Source of the DNA: JAAELZ01 sp965209105
Lineage (GTDB): Bacteria > Pseudomonadota > Gammaproteobacteria > Arenicellales > Poriferihabitantaceae
Reading direction: 5' to 3'
Length of the DNA stretch: 64,000 bases
NCBI GenBank assembly: GCA_965209105.1
Contig: CBDBQB010000033.1
Span: 310,001 to 374,000 of the forward strand
Made by a program: the position numbers and the translations under genes. The number at the start of each line of letters is the position of its first letter. Position 1 is the stretch's first letter. Shown piece by piece: positions 1-7,192 of this stretch. The notes beneath the pieces were generated by a model, which was not told the origin of the DNA, made no database searches, and was given only the letters and a program-made list of their open reading frames with translations.

Positions 1-1
1 C

Positions 2-760
2 AACCAAACCTTACACCCCATGGGGCTGACGTATAGCGCAGGCTACGGGCGTTTTTCCAAGCCTATCTTTATGCTGGCAGAATTAGAATCTGTTGAGCAA
101 AACGAACAACATTCCTTGGTGATCGCGGGCAAAGAATTGGCGCGTGAGTTGGCCGCGCCGCCGGCCACAATGCAAGCAAGGTCGATCTTGATTCGCAGCG
201 AGGCGGTGGCGCGCCTGATTTGGGATTTATTAGAAGAATGGCAGTGGAAAAAACCCGACAATGCGATGGCTGAGGTGGTTAAATATTATGAGTTTGAGCG
301 CCAACCCGAGCGCGCACTCGCGCAAGCCAGCCTCGATCAACGCGAAGTATTAATTTTGCACGAACTGGGTGAATTGGTGGCTGAAGATTTAGTTGCACCG
401 CAGTGGAATGAATTGCTCAGTGATAATCACCAGCATCGCCATTTGTTTGCCCGCGCGGTACGCGATTATTTGGCCGATTGTGTCTCAACCTTGCCCGGCC
501 TATTGTCAGAAGATAATATTCCTTGCCTGCATTTTTATTTCGCAAACTTAACCCCGATGAGAAAAACGATGTTTCCAAGCCTGACGCAGGCCTATCAAAA
601 ATGGCGTGAAGGCGGTTCAGCGATGCTGCTTAAGCACGCCATTCAAACGGGGCAAGATCATTGGCTGAAGATCGCCAATCAACTGACTGACGAGTATATT
701 TCCGACCAGCCTGTTTCGGATCAACCGCTGGCGCATTACTTAGAACGGCACGCGCTGTAA
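2..760 (+). CDS. Hypothetical protein, 5' end probably outside the window
   Basis: The reading frame is open from base 2, ahead of the first ATG at base 20, so the real start may lie to the left of the window. At least 246 residues are visible. The protein is soluble-looking, rich in Leu, Ala, Glu and Gln, with no signal peptide, membrane segment or recognisable catalytic motif. The middle part (about residues 85-150) looks helical and charged. It ends 7 bases before the PiuC-like dioxygenase gene, so the two are probably co-transcribed. I do not recognise the family. Confidence 0.6.
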   Translation, partial: NQTLHPMGLTYSAGYGRFSKPIFMLAELESVEQNEQHSLVIAGKELARELAAPPATMQARSILIRSEAVARLIWDLLEEWQWKKPDNAMAEVVKYYEFERQPERALAQASLDQREVLILHELGELVAEDLVAPQWNELLSDNHQHRHLFARAVRDYLADCVSTLPGLLSEDNIPCLHFYFANLTPMRKTMFPSLTQAYQKWREGGSAMLLKHAIQTGQDHWLKIANQLTDEYISDQPVSDQPLAHYLERHAL

Positions 761-767
761 TTTAGAT

Positions 768-1439
768 ATGTTAACGATTATCGCAGGGGTGTTGAGTGCG
801 GGAGAGGTTGCCGCCGCGCAGGCGTTTATGGCTCAAGGTGAGTTTGTGGAGGGCAAGCTCAGCGCGGGAAAGATGGCCGAAGGGCGTAAAGTTAATCTTG
901 AGTTAGATCAAAATAGCGATATCTTTAAGCGCTTAAATGCGGTGGTGTTTGAACGCTTGATTGAAAATCCGCACTATCAAGCCATTGCCTTGCCGAATAA
1001 GTTGACCGCGCCTTTTTACTCCAAATACATCAAGGGAATGCACTATGACGCACACATCGATGATCCGCTGATGGGCGCAGGGCCTTATTTACGCACGGAC
1101 GTTGCGACCACCCTGTTTTTAAGCGAACCTGACGATTATGAGGGTGGCGATTTATGTGTGACCACGGAGGTCGGCGAGCAATGTATCAAGCCGGCGGCGG
1201 GGAGCGCGGTGGTTTATTCGGCTTCAAGTTTGCACCGCGTCGCACAAGTGACGCAGGGCGAACGATTGGCGCTGATACTGTGGGCGCAAAGTAGCGTCAG
1301 GGCGCCCGCAAAACGCGCAGTTCTGTATGATCTTTGGCAGAGTCGTGAAAGCTTGCTGGCGTCAGATCCTAAGGGCGAGGACACGCAAAGAATTGATCAC
1401 GCTTATGCCAACCTTGTGAGGATGTGGGCTGAAGTTTGA
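768..1439 (+). CDS. Fe(II)/2-oxoglutarate-dependent dioxygenase, PiuC/YbiX-type PKHD hydroxylase
   Basis: This 223-residue protein matches the length and layout of the PKHD-type hydroxylases (PiuC/YbiX), which are often linked to iron uptake. The iron ligands are visible as H96-x-D98 in HYDAHIDDP and a distal H156 in SLHRV. R166 (GERLAL) is the likely 2-oxoglutarate-binding arginine. The double-stranded beta-helix core spans roughly residues 80-175 and the C-terminal tail is helical. The substrate is not known for this family. It follows the upstream gene by 7 bases. No siderophore receptor is in view, so a link to iron uptake is inference from the family. Confidence 0.85.
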   Translation: MLTIIAGVLSAGEVAAAQAFMAQGEFVEGKLSAGKMAEGRKVNLELDQNSDIFKRLNAVVFERLIENPHYQAIALPNKLTAPFYSKYIKGMHYDAHIDDPLMGAGPYLRTDVATTLFLSEPDDYEGGDLCVTTEVGEQCIKPAAGSAVVYSASSLHRVAQVTQGERLALILWAQSSVRAPAKRAVLYDLWQSRESLLASDPKGEDTQRIDHAYANLVRMWAEV

Positions 1440-1514
1440 TTTTGGCATATTTTGCCCGCTTGTATTGAAGCGTTCCGACCACATAAAAGTGCCACGAATT
1501 AAACCCTATCAAAT

Positions 1515-2642
1515 ATGAATAAAATTACCATCATTGGCGCAGGCTTTGCTGCACTCACAGCGGTTAGACAGCTACGTAAGCGTGATAAAATCACCCGCAT
1601 TACGCTAATCGCGCCGCGCCCTGAATTGCATTATTTGCCCGGCATGATCTGGATTCCCAGCGGCATTCGCAAACGTGAAGATTTAATCGTGCCGCTGGAC
1701 AATTTTTTTAAGCGTATGCGCGTGGATTTTATTGCGGGCAAGGTGACTGGCCTACGTGAGGGTGGGCGGATTGTTGAGACGAACGCGGGCGAAGTAGAGA
1801 ACGATGGCTTAATTATTGCTTCGGGCGGGCGTTTTATAAAAAAATTATCGGGCATCGAACATTCAATCACCCCGTGTGAAGGCATATCGGCGGCGGAGAA
1901 AATTCGTGATCGCTTGGCCGAGATGAAGGGCGGCACCATCGCGATTGGTTTTGCCGGCAACCCAAAAGAGCCCTCCGCGATGCGTGGTGGGCCGATGTTT
2001 GAGTTCCTGTTTGGAATAGATACTTTGTTGCGCCAACAAAGTCGGCGTGATCAATTTGAGCTGGTGTTTTTCAACCCGGCTGAAAAGCCCGGTAATCGCC
2101 TAGGCGAAAAAGCCGTTGCTGGCTTACTTGCAGAAATGAAAAAGCGTGATATTCAAACCCACTTTGGGCACAAGATGAAGGGCTTTGAAACAAGTCTAGT
2201 TAAAACCGAGGGTGTTGAGTTCGAAGCGGATTTAATTTTATTCATGCCGGGAATGACGGGCAACGCATGGTTCGATAATAGCGAGTTACCGCGCTCAGAT
2301 GGTGGCTTAATCAAAGCCAATAAACACTGCAAAGTCGAGACCATGGAAAAGGTGTATGTGGCGGGTGATTCCGGAAGTTTCCCGGGCCCCGATTGGATGC
2401 CCAAGCAAGCACACATGGCCGATTTACAAGCCGAAGCAGCGGCGAAAAATTTACTCGCGGAGTTCGCAGGCGAAACGCCTAATGCAGAATTTAAGGTTGA
2501 GCTGATGTGTATCGTTGATTCAGTCAACAAAGGTATGTTGGTCTCGAGAACCGAGAAGAAAAATATTATGCTGCCCAGCTGTCGCCCATTTCATTGGGTA
2601 AAGCGCGGCTTTGAGTGGTGGTATTTGAGGCAGTACCGCTAA
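1515..2642 (+). CDS. FAD/NAD(P)-dependent oxidoreductase, sulfide:quinone oxidoreductase-like
   Basis: A 375-residue two-dinucleotide-binding flavoprotein. The N-terminal FAD motif is GAGFAA (residues 8-13), a second Rossmann segment begins near residue 140 (GGTIAIGFAG), and a C-terminal FAD motif VYVAGDSG lies at about 280-287. The closest family I recognise is sulfide:quinone oxidoreductase/flavocytochrome c sulfide dehydrogenase. Cysteines are at 121, 272, 332 and 356. The segment before RGGPMFEF, where classical SQRs carry one redox cysteine, has none, so sulfide oxidation is uncertain. The C-terminus is rich in aromatic and basic residues (RGFEWWYLRQYR), which suits monotopic membrane attachment. 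The product could act on another sulfur compound or be an NDH-2-like enzyme. Confidence 0.75.
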   Translation: MNKITIIGAGFAALTAVRQLRKRDKITRITLIAPRPELHYLPGMIWIPSGIRKREDLIVPLDNFFKRMRVDFIAGKVTGLREGGRIVETNAGEVENDGLIIASGGRFIKKLSGIEHSITPCEGISAAEKIRDRLAEMKGGTIAIGFAGNPKEPSAMRGGPMFEFLFGIDTLLRQQSRRDQFELVFFNPAEKPGNRLGEKAVAGLLAEMKKRDIQTHFGHKMKGFETSLVKTEGVEFEADLILFMPGMTGNAWFDNSELPRSDGGLIKANKHCKVETMEKVYVAGDSGSFPGPDWMPKQAHMADLQAEAAAKNLLAEFAGETPNAEFKVELMCIVDSVNKGMLVSRTEKKNIMLPSCRPFHWVKRGFEWWYLRQYR

Positions 2643-2678
2643 ATAATCGTGGTTTGTCCCCGATGCCGGTCAATTAAG

Positions 2679-2803
2679 TATTGTGTCCCGAATGGCACTA
2701 AGTTAAGGGTGTTCAGCATTCTAAGTTATAAGCAAATACAAGCAGGAAATGGCTTAAAACCTATGCCGAAGAGGCTTAACTTAGCGCCATTCTATTGTGT
2801 CCC
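2679..2803. mobile_element. MITE-like element with 18-bp inverted ends and 11-bp flanking direct repeats
   Basis: Left arm 2690-2707 (GAATGGCACTAAGTTAAG) and right arm 2775-2792 are inverted repeats with one mismatch in 18 bp. The 103-bp element has no coding capacity. It is flanked by identical 11-bp direct repeats TATTGTGTCCC at 2679-2689 and 2793-2803, as expected for a target-site duplication. Duplications of about this size are known for IS4-type elements, but I cannot name the parent. It lies about 60 bp upstream of the first DUF1566 gene and may affect its promoter. Confidence 0.7.
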
Positions 2804-2862
2804 CCGCATTTGAATTTGCCCGTTATACTATGGGAACGCTCATAGCGTCCGCTTTAAGAGAA

Positions 2863-4146
2863 ATGAATATGAAACAAAAAGTAATGAAATTGATGTGGGT
2901 GCTGGGGCTGAGTTTGGTCTTGGTGAATACGCCTGTGTTTGCGCAGAGTGTTAATGCCAAAAAAATAGTGCCGGTGATTACGTTTTTGCTTTCGGGTGAT
3001 GACTGCATTAAGCCGCTGGTTGTGGGGGACGTGGTGTTTGATACCCTAGATTCCAAATGCGCAGATCAGGTTATTCAGGGTACTGGCTTGGTCGTTACAG
3101 GCCAATACGCCTCGTATTATAGCTTTACCCATCCTGGTGGGCCTTTGCATATCGATTTGATAAGCGATTTCCCTAACAGTTATGATGCCTATTTGGCGCT
3201 GCGCCATGGTGAAGGGCGCGATGGTGACTTGGTAGAGGATGGGGGTGCTATATTGGGAGATACCAATGGGTTTGATGACGATGGGCATGAGGATTATCAC
3301 AGCTCACGCTTGATATATCTCAGCTTGCCTGCAGGGCGATACACCATTGAAGCGACGTCTTATGATGTTGCCGAAGGTAGTTATAACCTCTCGGTATACG
3401 GCAGTAAGGTTACTGCAAAAGCCACGGGTAAGCTGAACGACACCAGTATCAAGTTTACAGGAAAAAATGATACGGAAAACCACCCACATTGTTCAACAGT
3501 CGATCTCGGTTTTGTCAAACAAGATTGTGAGCTAGGCAGAGATGCAGACAGCATTATTGGTTTTCATAATCCTAACGACGGAGATGGCGACAGCGGCTTT
3601 AGTTTTTTAAAGGTGTCATCAACAGGTGCGCCATTAGTTGCTAGTGAAACTGATTGGTCCTGCGTAAAAGACAACGTAACCGGTTTAATGTGGGAGGTTA
3701 AAACCGATGACAATGGTTTGCATGATAAGGACGACACTTACAATTGGTATAACACCGACACAAAGGCTAACGGCGGAGCCACTGGCCCTGAGAACGATGA
3801 TGGCGCTATCTGTAGTGGCTACAACGTTTCAAATTCCGCGACTTTTTGCAATACTCAAGCTTTTGTGGCGCGAGTCAACGCCGCAGGCCTATGCGGCTAC
3901 AACGACTGGCGCATGCCTACCGTTACCGAATTGCAAAGCATCGTTAGTTACCAAACAATAGACTATATCAATCCTACCATTGATGAAAGTTTTTTCCCAA
4001 ATACGCAATTATGGTTTTTCTGGTCGGCCTCGCCGGGTGCCGGCGGTTCGAGCGACGCGTGGGGTGTTGGCTTCGTCAGTGGTGTCACCGCCTTCAGCAG
4101 CCGTAGTGGTGGGCGAGCAGTGCGGTTAGTGCGCGGCGGACAGTGA
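2863..4146 (+). CDS. Secreted DUF1566 (Lcl C-terminal) protein with PPC-like domain; candidate DGR variable protein
   Basis: The start is placed at the ATG at 2863 (2869 is equally possible). This gives a signal peptide with a basic n-region, a hydrophobic core near MWVLGLSLVLVN and cleavage after PVFA. The GTG at 2797 would add 22 residues, lies in the upstream direct repeat and is less likely. The product is about 427 residues. The first half resembles a bacterial pre-peptidase C-terminal beta-sandwich (Asp/Gly-rich, ending GSYNLSVYG). The second half is a DUF1566 C-type-lectin-like fold (TGLMWEV, NDWRMPTVTEL, FFWSASP, AVRLVRGGQ). Its last 129 bp form variable repeat 1, homologous to the end of the next DUF1566 gene. 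The protein is probably secreted or surface-exposed and may bind a ligand. Confidence 0.8.
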   Translation: MNMKQKVMKLMWVLGLSLVLVNTPVFAQSVNAKKIVPVITFLLSGDDCIKPLVVGDVVFDTLDSKCADQVIQGTGLVVTGQYASYYSFTHPGGPLHIDLISDFPNSYDAYLALRHGEGRDGDLVEDGGAILGDTNGFDDDGHEDYHSSRLIYLSLPAGRYTIEATSYDVAEGSYNLSVYGSKVTAKATGKLNDTSIKFTGKNDTENHPHCSTVDLGFVKQDCELGRDADSIIGFHNPNDGDGDSGFSFLKVSSTGAPLVASETDWSCVKDNVTGLMWEVKTDDNGLHDKDDTYNWYNTDTKANGGATGPENDDGAICSGYNVSNSATFCNTQAFVARVNAAGLCGYNDWRMPTVTELQSIVSYQTIDYINPTIDESFFPNTQLWFFWSASPGAGGSSDAWGVGFVSGVTAFSSRSGGRAVRLVRGGQ

Positions 4147-4150
4147 TTTT
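4018..4150 (+). repeat. Variable repeat 1 (VR1) of a putative diversity-generating retroelement
   Basis: This segment aligns without gaps to 4737-4869 (offset 719). There are 19 substitutions in 15 codons between the copies up to the stop codon; 18 fall at codon positions 1 or 2 and 14 have an A in one copy. Blocks such as GACGCGTGGGGTGTTGGCTT and the end GCAGTGCGGTTAGTGCG are invariant, and identity continues 4 bases past the stop. The GC-rich invariant 3' end would correspond to the initiation-of-mutagenic-homology site. The template repeat is not in the window. Confidence 0.75.
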
Positions 4151-4243
4151 GCATTTTTGTATTACTTAAATAAAAAATCATGAAACGCATATAAAAGTTA
4201 TTGAACACGGCTTTTTGAAAGGCGGTTTAAAAAAGCGTGTACT

Positions 4244-4270
4244 GTGCGGGCTTAAGCTTAAGCCGCGCAC
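4244..4270. repeat. Palindrome between the two DUF1566 genes
   Basis: GGCTTAAGCTTAAGCC (4249-4264) is a perfect 16-bp palindrome. It extends outward as GTGCG/CGCAC with one bulged base, so a cruciform or strong hairpin is possible. It lies 98 bp past the VR1 stop codon and 65 bp before the second gene. There is no T-tract, so it is not a standard terminator. DNA hairpins downstream of variable repeats help retrohoming in some DGRs, but they usually lie much closer. Confidence 0.6.
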
Positions 4271-4334
4271 GGCACTTATTAACAGCACCCCTGCCCATTA
4301 ATCACACAGACAATCACGCACAGAGACACTTACT

Positions 4335-4865
4335 ATGAAAAACACCTTTACCAAACCCATTACATTGTTAGCTATTAGCTTGCTTGTTTGTGCTAACCCA
4401 GCTTTTGCAGCACAAACCTGTAAGACTAGCATTATACAAACCGCCCCCACCTCGCGTTTTACTGTTAATGGTGATGGGTCAGTTACCGACAAGCAAACCG
4501 GCCTGATTTGGGCGCAATGCCGGCAAGGCCTATCAGGTTCAGCTTGTACTGCTATTGATGGTGCAACAATGTACGCTTGGAGCGCCGCGTTGGAGATAAA
4601 CCGGCCTACTTCAGCGCCGAGCAGCCCAACTGATTGGCGCTTACCTAATATAAAAGAGCTTGTATCGCTGGTTGAAACAGCTTGTTTCAGCCCTGCAATT
4701 AACGAAACAGTGTTTCCAAATACTGGGGCCGGTTTTTTCTGGTCGGCCTCGCCGAGTGCCGACTATGCGGGCGACGCGTGGGGTGTTGGCTTCAGCAATG
4801 GTTTCACCACCTTCGGCGACCGTGGCAGTGAGCAAGCAGTGCGGTTAGTGCGCGGCGGACAGTGA
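4335..4865 (+). CDS. Secreted DUF1566 protein, second paralogue; candidate DGR variable protein
   Basis: A 176-residue protein with a clear signal peptide (MKNTFTKP, a hydrophobic core, cleavage after NPAFA). The mature part is almost only the DUF1566 C-type-lectin-like fold: FTVNGDGSVTDKQTGLIW near residue 38, DWRLPNIKELVSLVE, VFPNTGAGFFWSASP, and the C-terminal AVRLVRGGQ. The PPC-like domain of the first paralogue is absent. Cysteines near CKTS, AQCRQ, SACTA and ETACF may form disulfides. The C-terminal 129 bp is variable repeat 2. The gene follows the first by 188 bp in the same orientation with its own leader, so it may have its own promoter. Ligand and role are unknown. Confidence 0.85.
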   Translation: MKNTFTKPITLLAISLLVCANPAFAAQTCKTSIIQTAPTSRFTVNGDGSVTDKQTGLIWAQCRQGLSGSACTAIDGATMYAWSAALEINRPTSAPSSPTDWRLPNIKELVSLVETACFSPAINETVFPNTGAGFFWSASPSADYAGDAWGVGFSNGFTTFGDRGSEQAVRLVRGGQ

Positions 4866-4869
4866 TTTT
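4737..4869 (+). repeat. Variable repeat 2 (VR2) of a putative diversity-generating retroelement
   Basis: This is the counterpart of VR1. The differing codons include GGT/AGT, GGC/GAC, GGT/TAT, AGC/GGC, GTC/AGC, AGT/AAT, GTC/TTC, GCC/ACC, AGC/GAC, GGG/GAG and CGA/CAA (VR1/VR2). All are explained by a template with A at the first or second base, except one third-base T/C change. Sequence identity ends soon after the stop (TGATTTTG, then divergence). Confidence 0.75.
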
Positions 4870-4883
4870 GGTTTTTGCATTTT

Positions 4884-4928
4884 CTTTTAAAGGGGACGCT
4901 ACTTTTAAAGGGGACGCTACCCTTTAAA
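4884..4928. repeat. REP-like element: 18-bp tandem repeat plus hairpin
   Basis: CTTTTAAAGGGGACGCTA occurs twice in tandem (4884-4901 and 4902-4919). The second copy continues into an inverted arm, giving TTTAAAGGG-GACGCTA-CCCTTTAAA (4904-4928), a perfect 9-bp stem with a 7-base loop. This form resembles REP sequences mobilised by RAYT-type transposases in gammaproteobacteria. No transposase is visible nearby. It could also act as a transcription barrier after the DUF1566 genes. Confidence 0.6.
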
Positions 4929-5041
4929 TCCTGACGAGCCCGTTAACATATCAATATATCAAGTGCTCAGCCAGCTTGATTTTTCAGATCTTCGGCAAAC
5001 GTTTCAGTATCTGTATGGCTAAACTCGAAATCGAGTTCATC

Positions 5042-5329
5042 TTACAAAGGCCAAAGCGCTAGACCCAAAAACAAAAAACGCAACGACAGAAGACCGCACA
5101 GCGTTGTCAATATGGCCGCTTTTAGCTCGAAACCCTTTGTGAGTATTGTTTTAATACTGGTATACACGCCAATCGCTGACAGAATAGCGCCAAACTCACA
5201 GACAATCAGCAAAGTAAGTAAAGGTAGAACAGTAGTACCATCACCGCCTATTTCGCTGCCCTTAATAACAAGCAGTAGTAAAGGCACGCCGATTAATAAT
5301 GCGATTTGTGGGAAAGGAAAGGATTTCAT
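5042..5329 (-). CDS. Small predicted membrane protein
   Basis: A 95-residue, very hydrophobic protein with about three membrane segments: IALLIGVPLLLLVI, a segment around LPLLTLLIVCEFGAILSAIGV, and LTTLCGLLSLRFLFLGLAL. I do not recognise a family. After its TAA stop the same frame stays open for 24 more codons (4967-5041) with an acidic composition (DELDFEFSHTDTETFAEDL), so homologues may be longer and this stop may be a nonsense change. The opposite strand is also open here, but the membrane-protein pattern favours the minus strand. Confidence 0.5.
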   Translation of the reverse strand: MKSFPFPQIALLIGVPLLLLVIKGSEIGGDGTTVLPLLTLLIVCEFGAILSAIGVYTSIKTILTKGFELKAAILTTLCGLLSLRFLFLGLALWPL

Positions 5330-5449
5330 ATTAGTTTAAGACCTTGTTTCAATTTTCCGGGCAGTTCGGGGGAGAATACTTCATTAATGCTCAAGGATTT
5401 ATAGCGCTAGATTCGCTGGTGCCGTCTCCGACTAATGCCGATTAGCGGA

Positions 5450-6433
5450 TCACGATACCTTAAAATCAGCACGGTCGGCTTCAATCTTTTCTTGTTTGCC
5501 TCGCAGCATAAAAACAATCCCGCCGAGTACACCCTGCGCTAGGATCATGCCAAATGAAATAAAGGCAAAGGCCAGCGCTTGTTCTTGAGCCACCGCGTAA
5601 AGCCCAAAAAAGAACACGAAAACAGACTCTCTTAAGCCGATGCCGTTGATCGAAATGGGTAATGTCATGATTAAAAATGACAAGGGCACAATGATAAACA
5701 TGGCGATGGTGGGGACATCAATATGAATAGCCTTGGCGATTAAAATGCAATGAATCACCACGTTAATTTGCAGCAGCAATGAGAGGCCAATTGCTTTGAT
5801 CAGCACATCAGAACGCCCTTGAAAAAGATGGAAGCCCGAATACAGCTTATCCATGATTTTATGGGCGATTTTCAGAACGGGGTTGTCGCCTTTTGTCCAG
5901 CGCAGCAGCACTTCACCGCCGCTACCAAAAACAACCCATGCCAAACTCAATATTCCTGCCACCGCGGCGAGTAGAAATAATCGCAGCAGGGGAATTTGCG
6001 CAGCCACTTCGCCCGCAAACAAAGAAGCGGTAAAGGCGAGCAGCAATAGGGCGGATAAGCCGATCACACGATCAATAAAGATCACCGCAATGGCGCGTGA
6101 TTTGCCGGCGCCCAAGCGATAGCTATCGTACATTCGATAGGCATCTCCGCCGATGGTCGATGGCAGGAAGTTATTGAAAAATATCGAAATCGAAAAGGAT
6201 TTAACCAGTGTCACTAATTTGGCGGGAATTTGTAAGGCTTTAAGCAGCGTTTGCCAGCGTTTGGCGGTGATGAAATAGCCGATAAAGAATTGGAAGAAGG
6301 CGAGCACCAGCAATCCAATATCTGCTTGTAAAATCGTTGTCCAAATTAGGCGCAAATCTGCGCGACTCAATAACCAGCTGATCAGGCCAACTGAAACAAG
6401 AACCTTGATTGCGATGAGTAGAGTCTTTTTCAT
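5450..6433 (-). CDS. Lysylphosphatidylglycerol synthase TM-region / UPF0104 family membrane protein
   Basis: A 327-residue polytopic membrane protein with about eight hydrophobic segments and the flippase-like fold of the LPG_synthase_TM (AglD/UPF0104) family. Typical features are a first helix near LLIAIKVLVSVGLISWLL, the conserved FLPSTIGGDAYRMY near residue 90, and SINGIGLRESVFVFFFGLYA near residue 265. There is no soluble synthase domain, so lipid aminoacylation is not indicated. Such stand-alone proteins often sit with polysaccharide or glycolipid genes. The start overlaps the stop of the upstream acyltransferase by 4 bases (ATGA), which implies translational coupling. A role in lipid-linked sugar export is inference. 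Confidence 0.8.
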   Translation of the reverse strand: MKKTLLIAIKVLVSVGLISWLLSRADLRLIWTTILQADIGLLVLAFFQFFIGYFITAKRWQTLLKALQIPAKLVTLVKSFSISIFFNNFLPSTIGGDAYRMYDSYRLGAGKSRAIAVIFIDRVIGLSALLLLAFTASLFAGEVAAQIPLLRLFLLAAVAGILSLAWVVFGSGGEVLLRWTKGDNPVLKIAHKIMDKLYSGFHLFQGRSDVLIKAIGLSLLLQINVVIHCILIAKAIHIDVPTIAMFIIVPLSFLIMTLPISINGIGLRESVFVFFFGLYAVAQEQALAFAFISFGMILAQGVLGGIVFMLRGKQEKIEADRADFKVS

Positions 6434-7173
6434 TCGCGTACTTTAATAACTTTCGCTGGGACACCGCCCACCACGGTATTTTTATTAACATTTTGCGTGA
6501 CAACCGCGCCGGCCGCCGCGACCGAACCCGATTGCATGACGACATCACCTAACACGGATACCTGCCCTCCCAGCCAGACGTTATCTTCCAAATGGCAACC
6601 GCCGTCGGCTTTGATGCCTTGTCTAACGATCGGCACATCAAGTTGATCCATGTTGTAGCTTCCGCCGCCCACCAAATAACACTGTGGGCCAATGATATTG
6701 TCTTCGCCGATACGGGTCGGGCAATCATGCGTGGATTGCACGATGGTTTGGGTGCCCAGGCCGGTATTCGCTCCAATTTTTATTGTGCCGCCTTTTGCAG
6801 AGAGGCAAACAGAATTGGCAAGCATGACTTTATCGCCCAAGGTGATGGCCTCATCTGCTGACAAATTTCGGGCGTCCAGTATGCACGATTCGCTGATGAT
6901 GACTTCATCGCCGATTACGATGCGTGCGGGGTGCCTTAATGTAATGCCGTGGCCAAACTGAACGCCTTTGCCGCAGCGCTTAAACAGTCGCGGCCAGAAT
7001 ATTTTCCTCAGCATCAAGCCGACCGCCCCCGGCACGTGCGCGAACCATATACAGCCTTCGTAATAAAGCGTGCTTAAAATCCCACTTGTGCCAGACATCA
7101 CGGCTTGGTACTTCGACAGGGCGGAGCCGGAGCCCGTGATTGAATCGTGTGTTTTGGTGTGTTTGGATGTCAT
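6430..7173 (-). CDS. Hexapeptide-repeat acyltransferase (LbetaH, WcaF/maltose acetyltransferase type)
   Basis: A 247-residue protein. After an N-terminal extension of about 70 residues it shows the left-handed beta-helix pattern of repeated [LIV]-G-x-x hexapeptides (GHGITLRHPARIVIGDEV, IKIGANTGLGTQT, CHLEDNVWLGGQVSVLGDVV), and it ends with GAVVTQNVNKNTVVGGVPAKVIK. That ending is typical of O-acetyltransferases of the NodL/LacA/WcaF group using acetyl-CoA. Substrate unknown; neighbouring asnB and flippase-like genes suggest modification of a surface glycan or glycolipid. It lies 19 bases downstream of asnB and overlaps the next gene by 4 bases, so the three genes are likely one operon. Confidence 0.85.
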   Translation of the reverse strand: MTSKHTKTHDSITGSGSALSKYQAVMSGTSGILSTLYYEGCIWFAHVPGAVGLMLRKIFWPRLFKRCGKGVQFGHGITLRHPARIVIGDEVIISESCILDARNLSADEAITLGDKVMLANSVCLSAKGGTIKIGANTGLGTQTIVQSTHDCPTRIGEDNIIGPQCYLVGGGSYNMDQLDVPIVRQGIKADGGCHLEDNVWLGGQVSVLGDVVMQSGSVAAAGAVVTQNVNKNTVVGGVPAKVIKVRE

Positions 7174-7192
7174 GATGAGCGAAGGCTTGCGC

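Noticed and set aside
2690..2792. An integron attC site
   Set aside because: The core-like GTTAAGG and GCTTAAC boxes are in the wrong order for attC, and no integrase or cassette array is present. The terminal repeats with flanking target duplication fit a MITE better.
5112..5339. Plus-strand 75-residue ORF
   Set aside because: It is antisense to the more convincing three-segment membrane protein and has no protein-like motif.
4146..5450. A DGR template repeat or reverse transcriptase near the variable repeats
   Set aside because: I saw no third copy of the repeat in the window and no ORF with RT motifs (such as a YxDD box) in any part of it.
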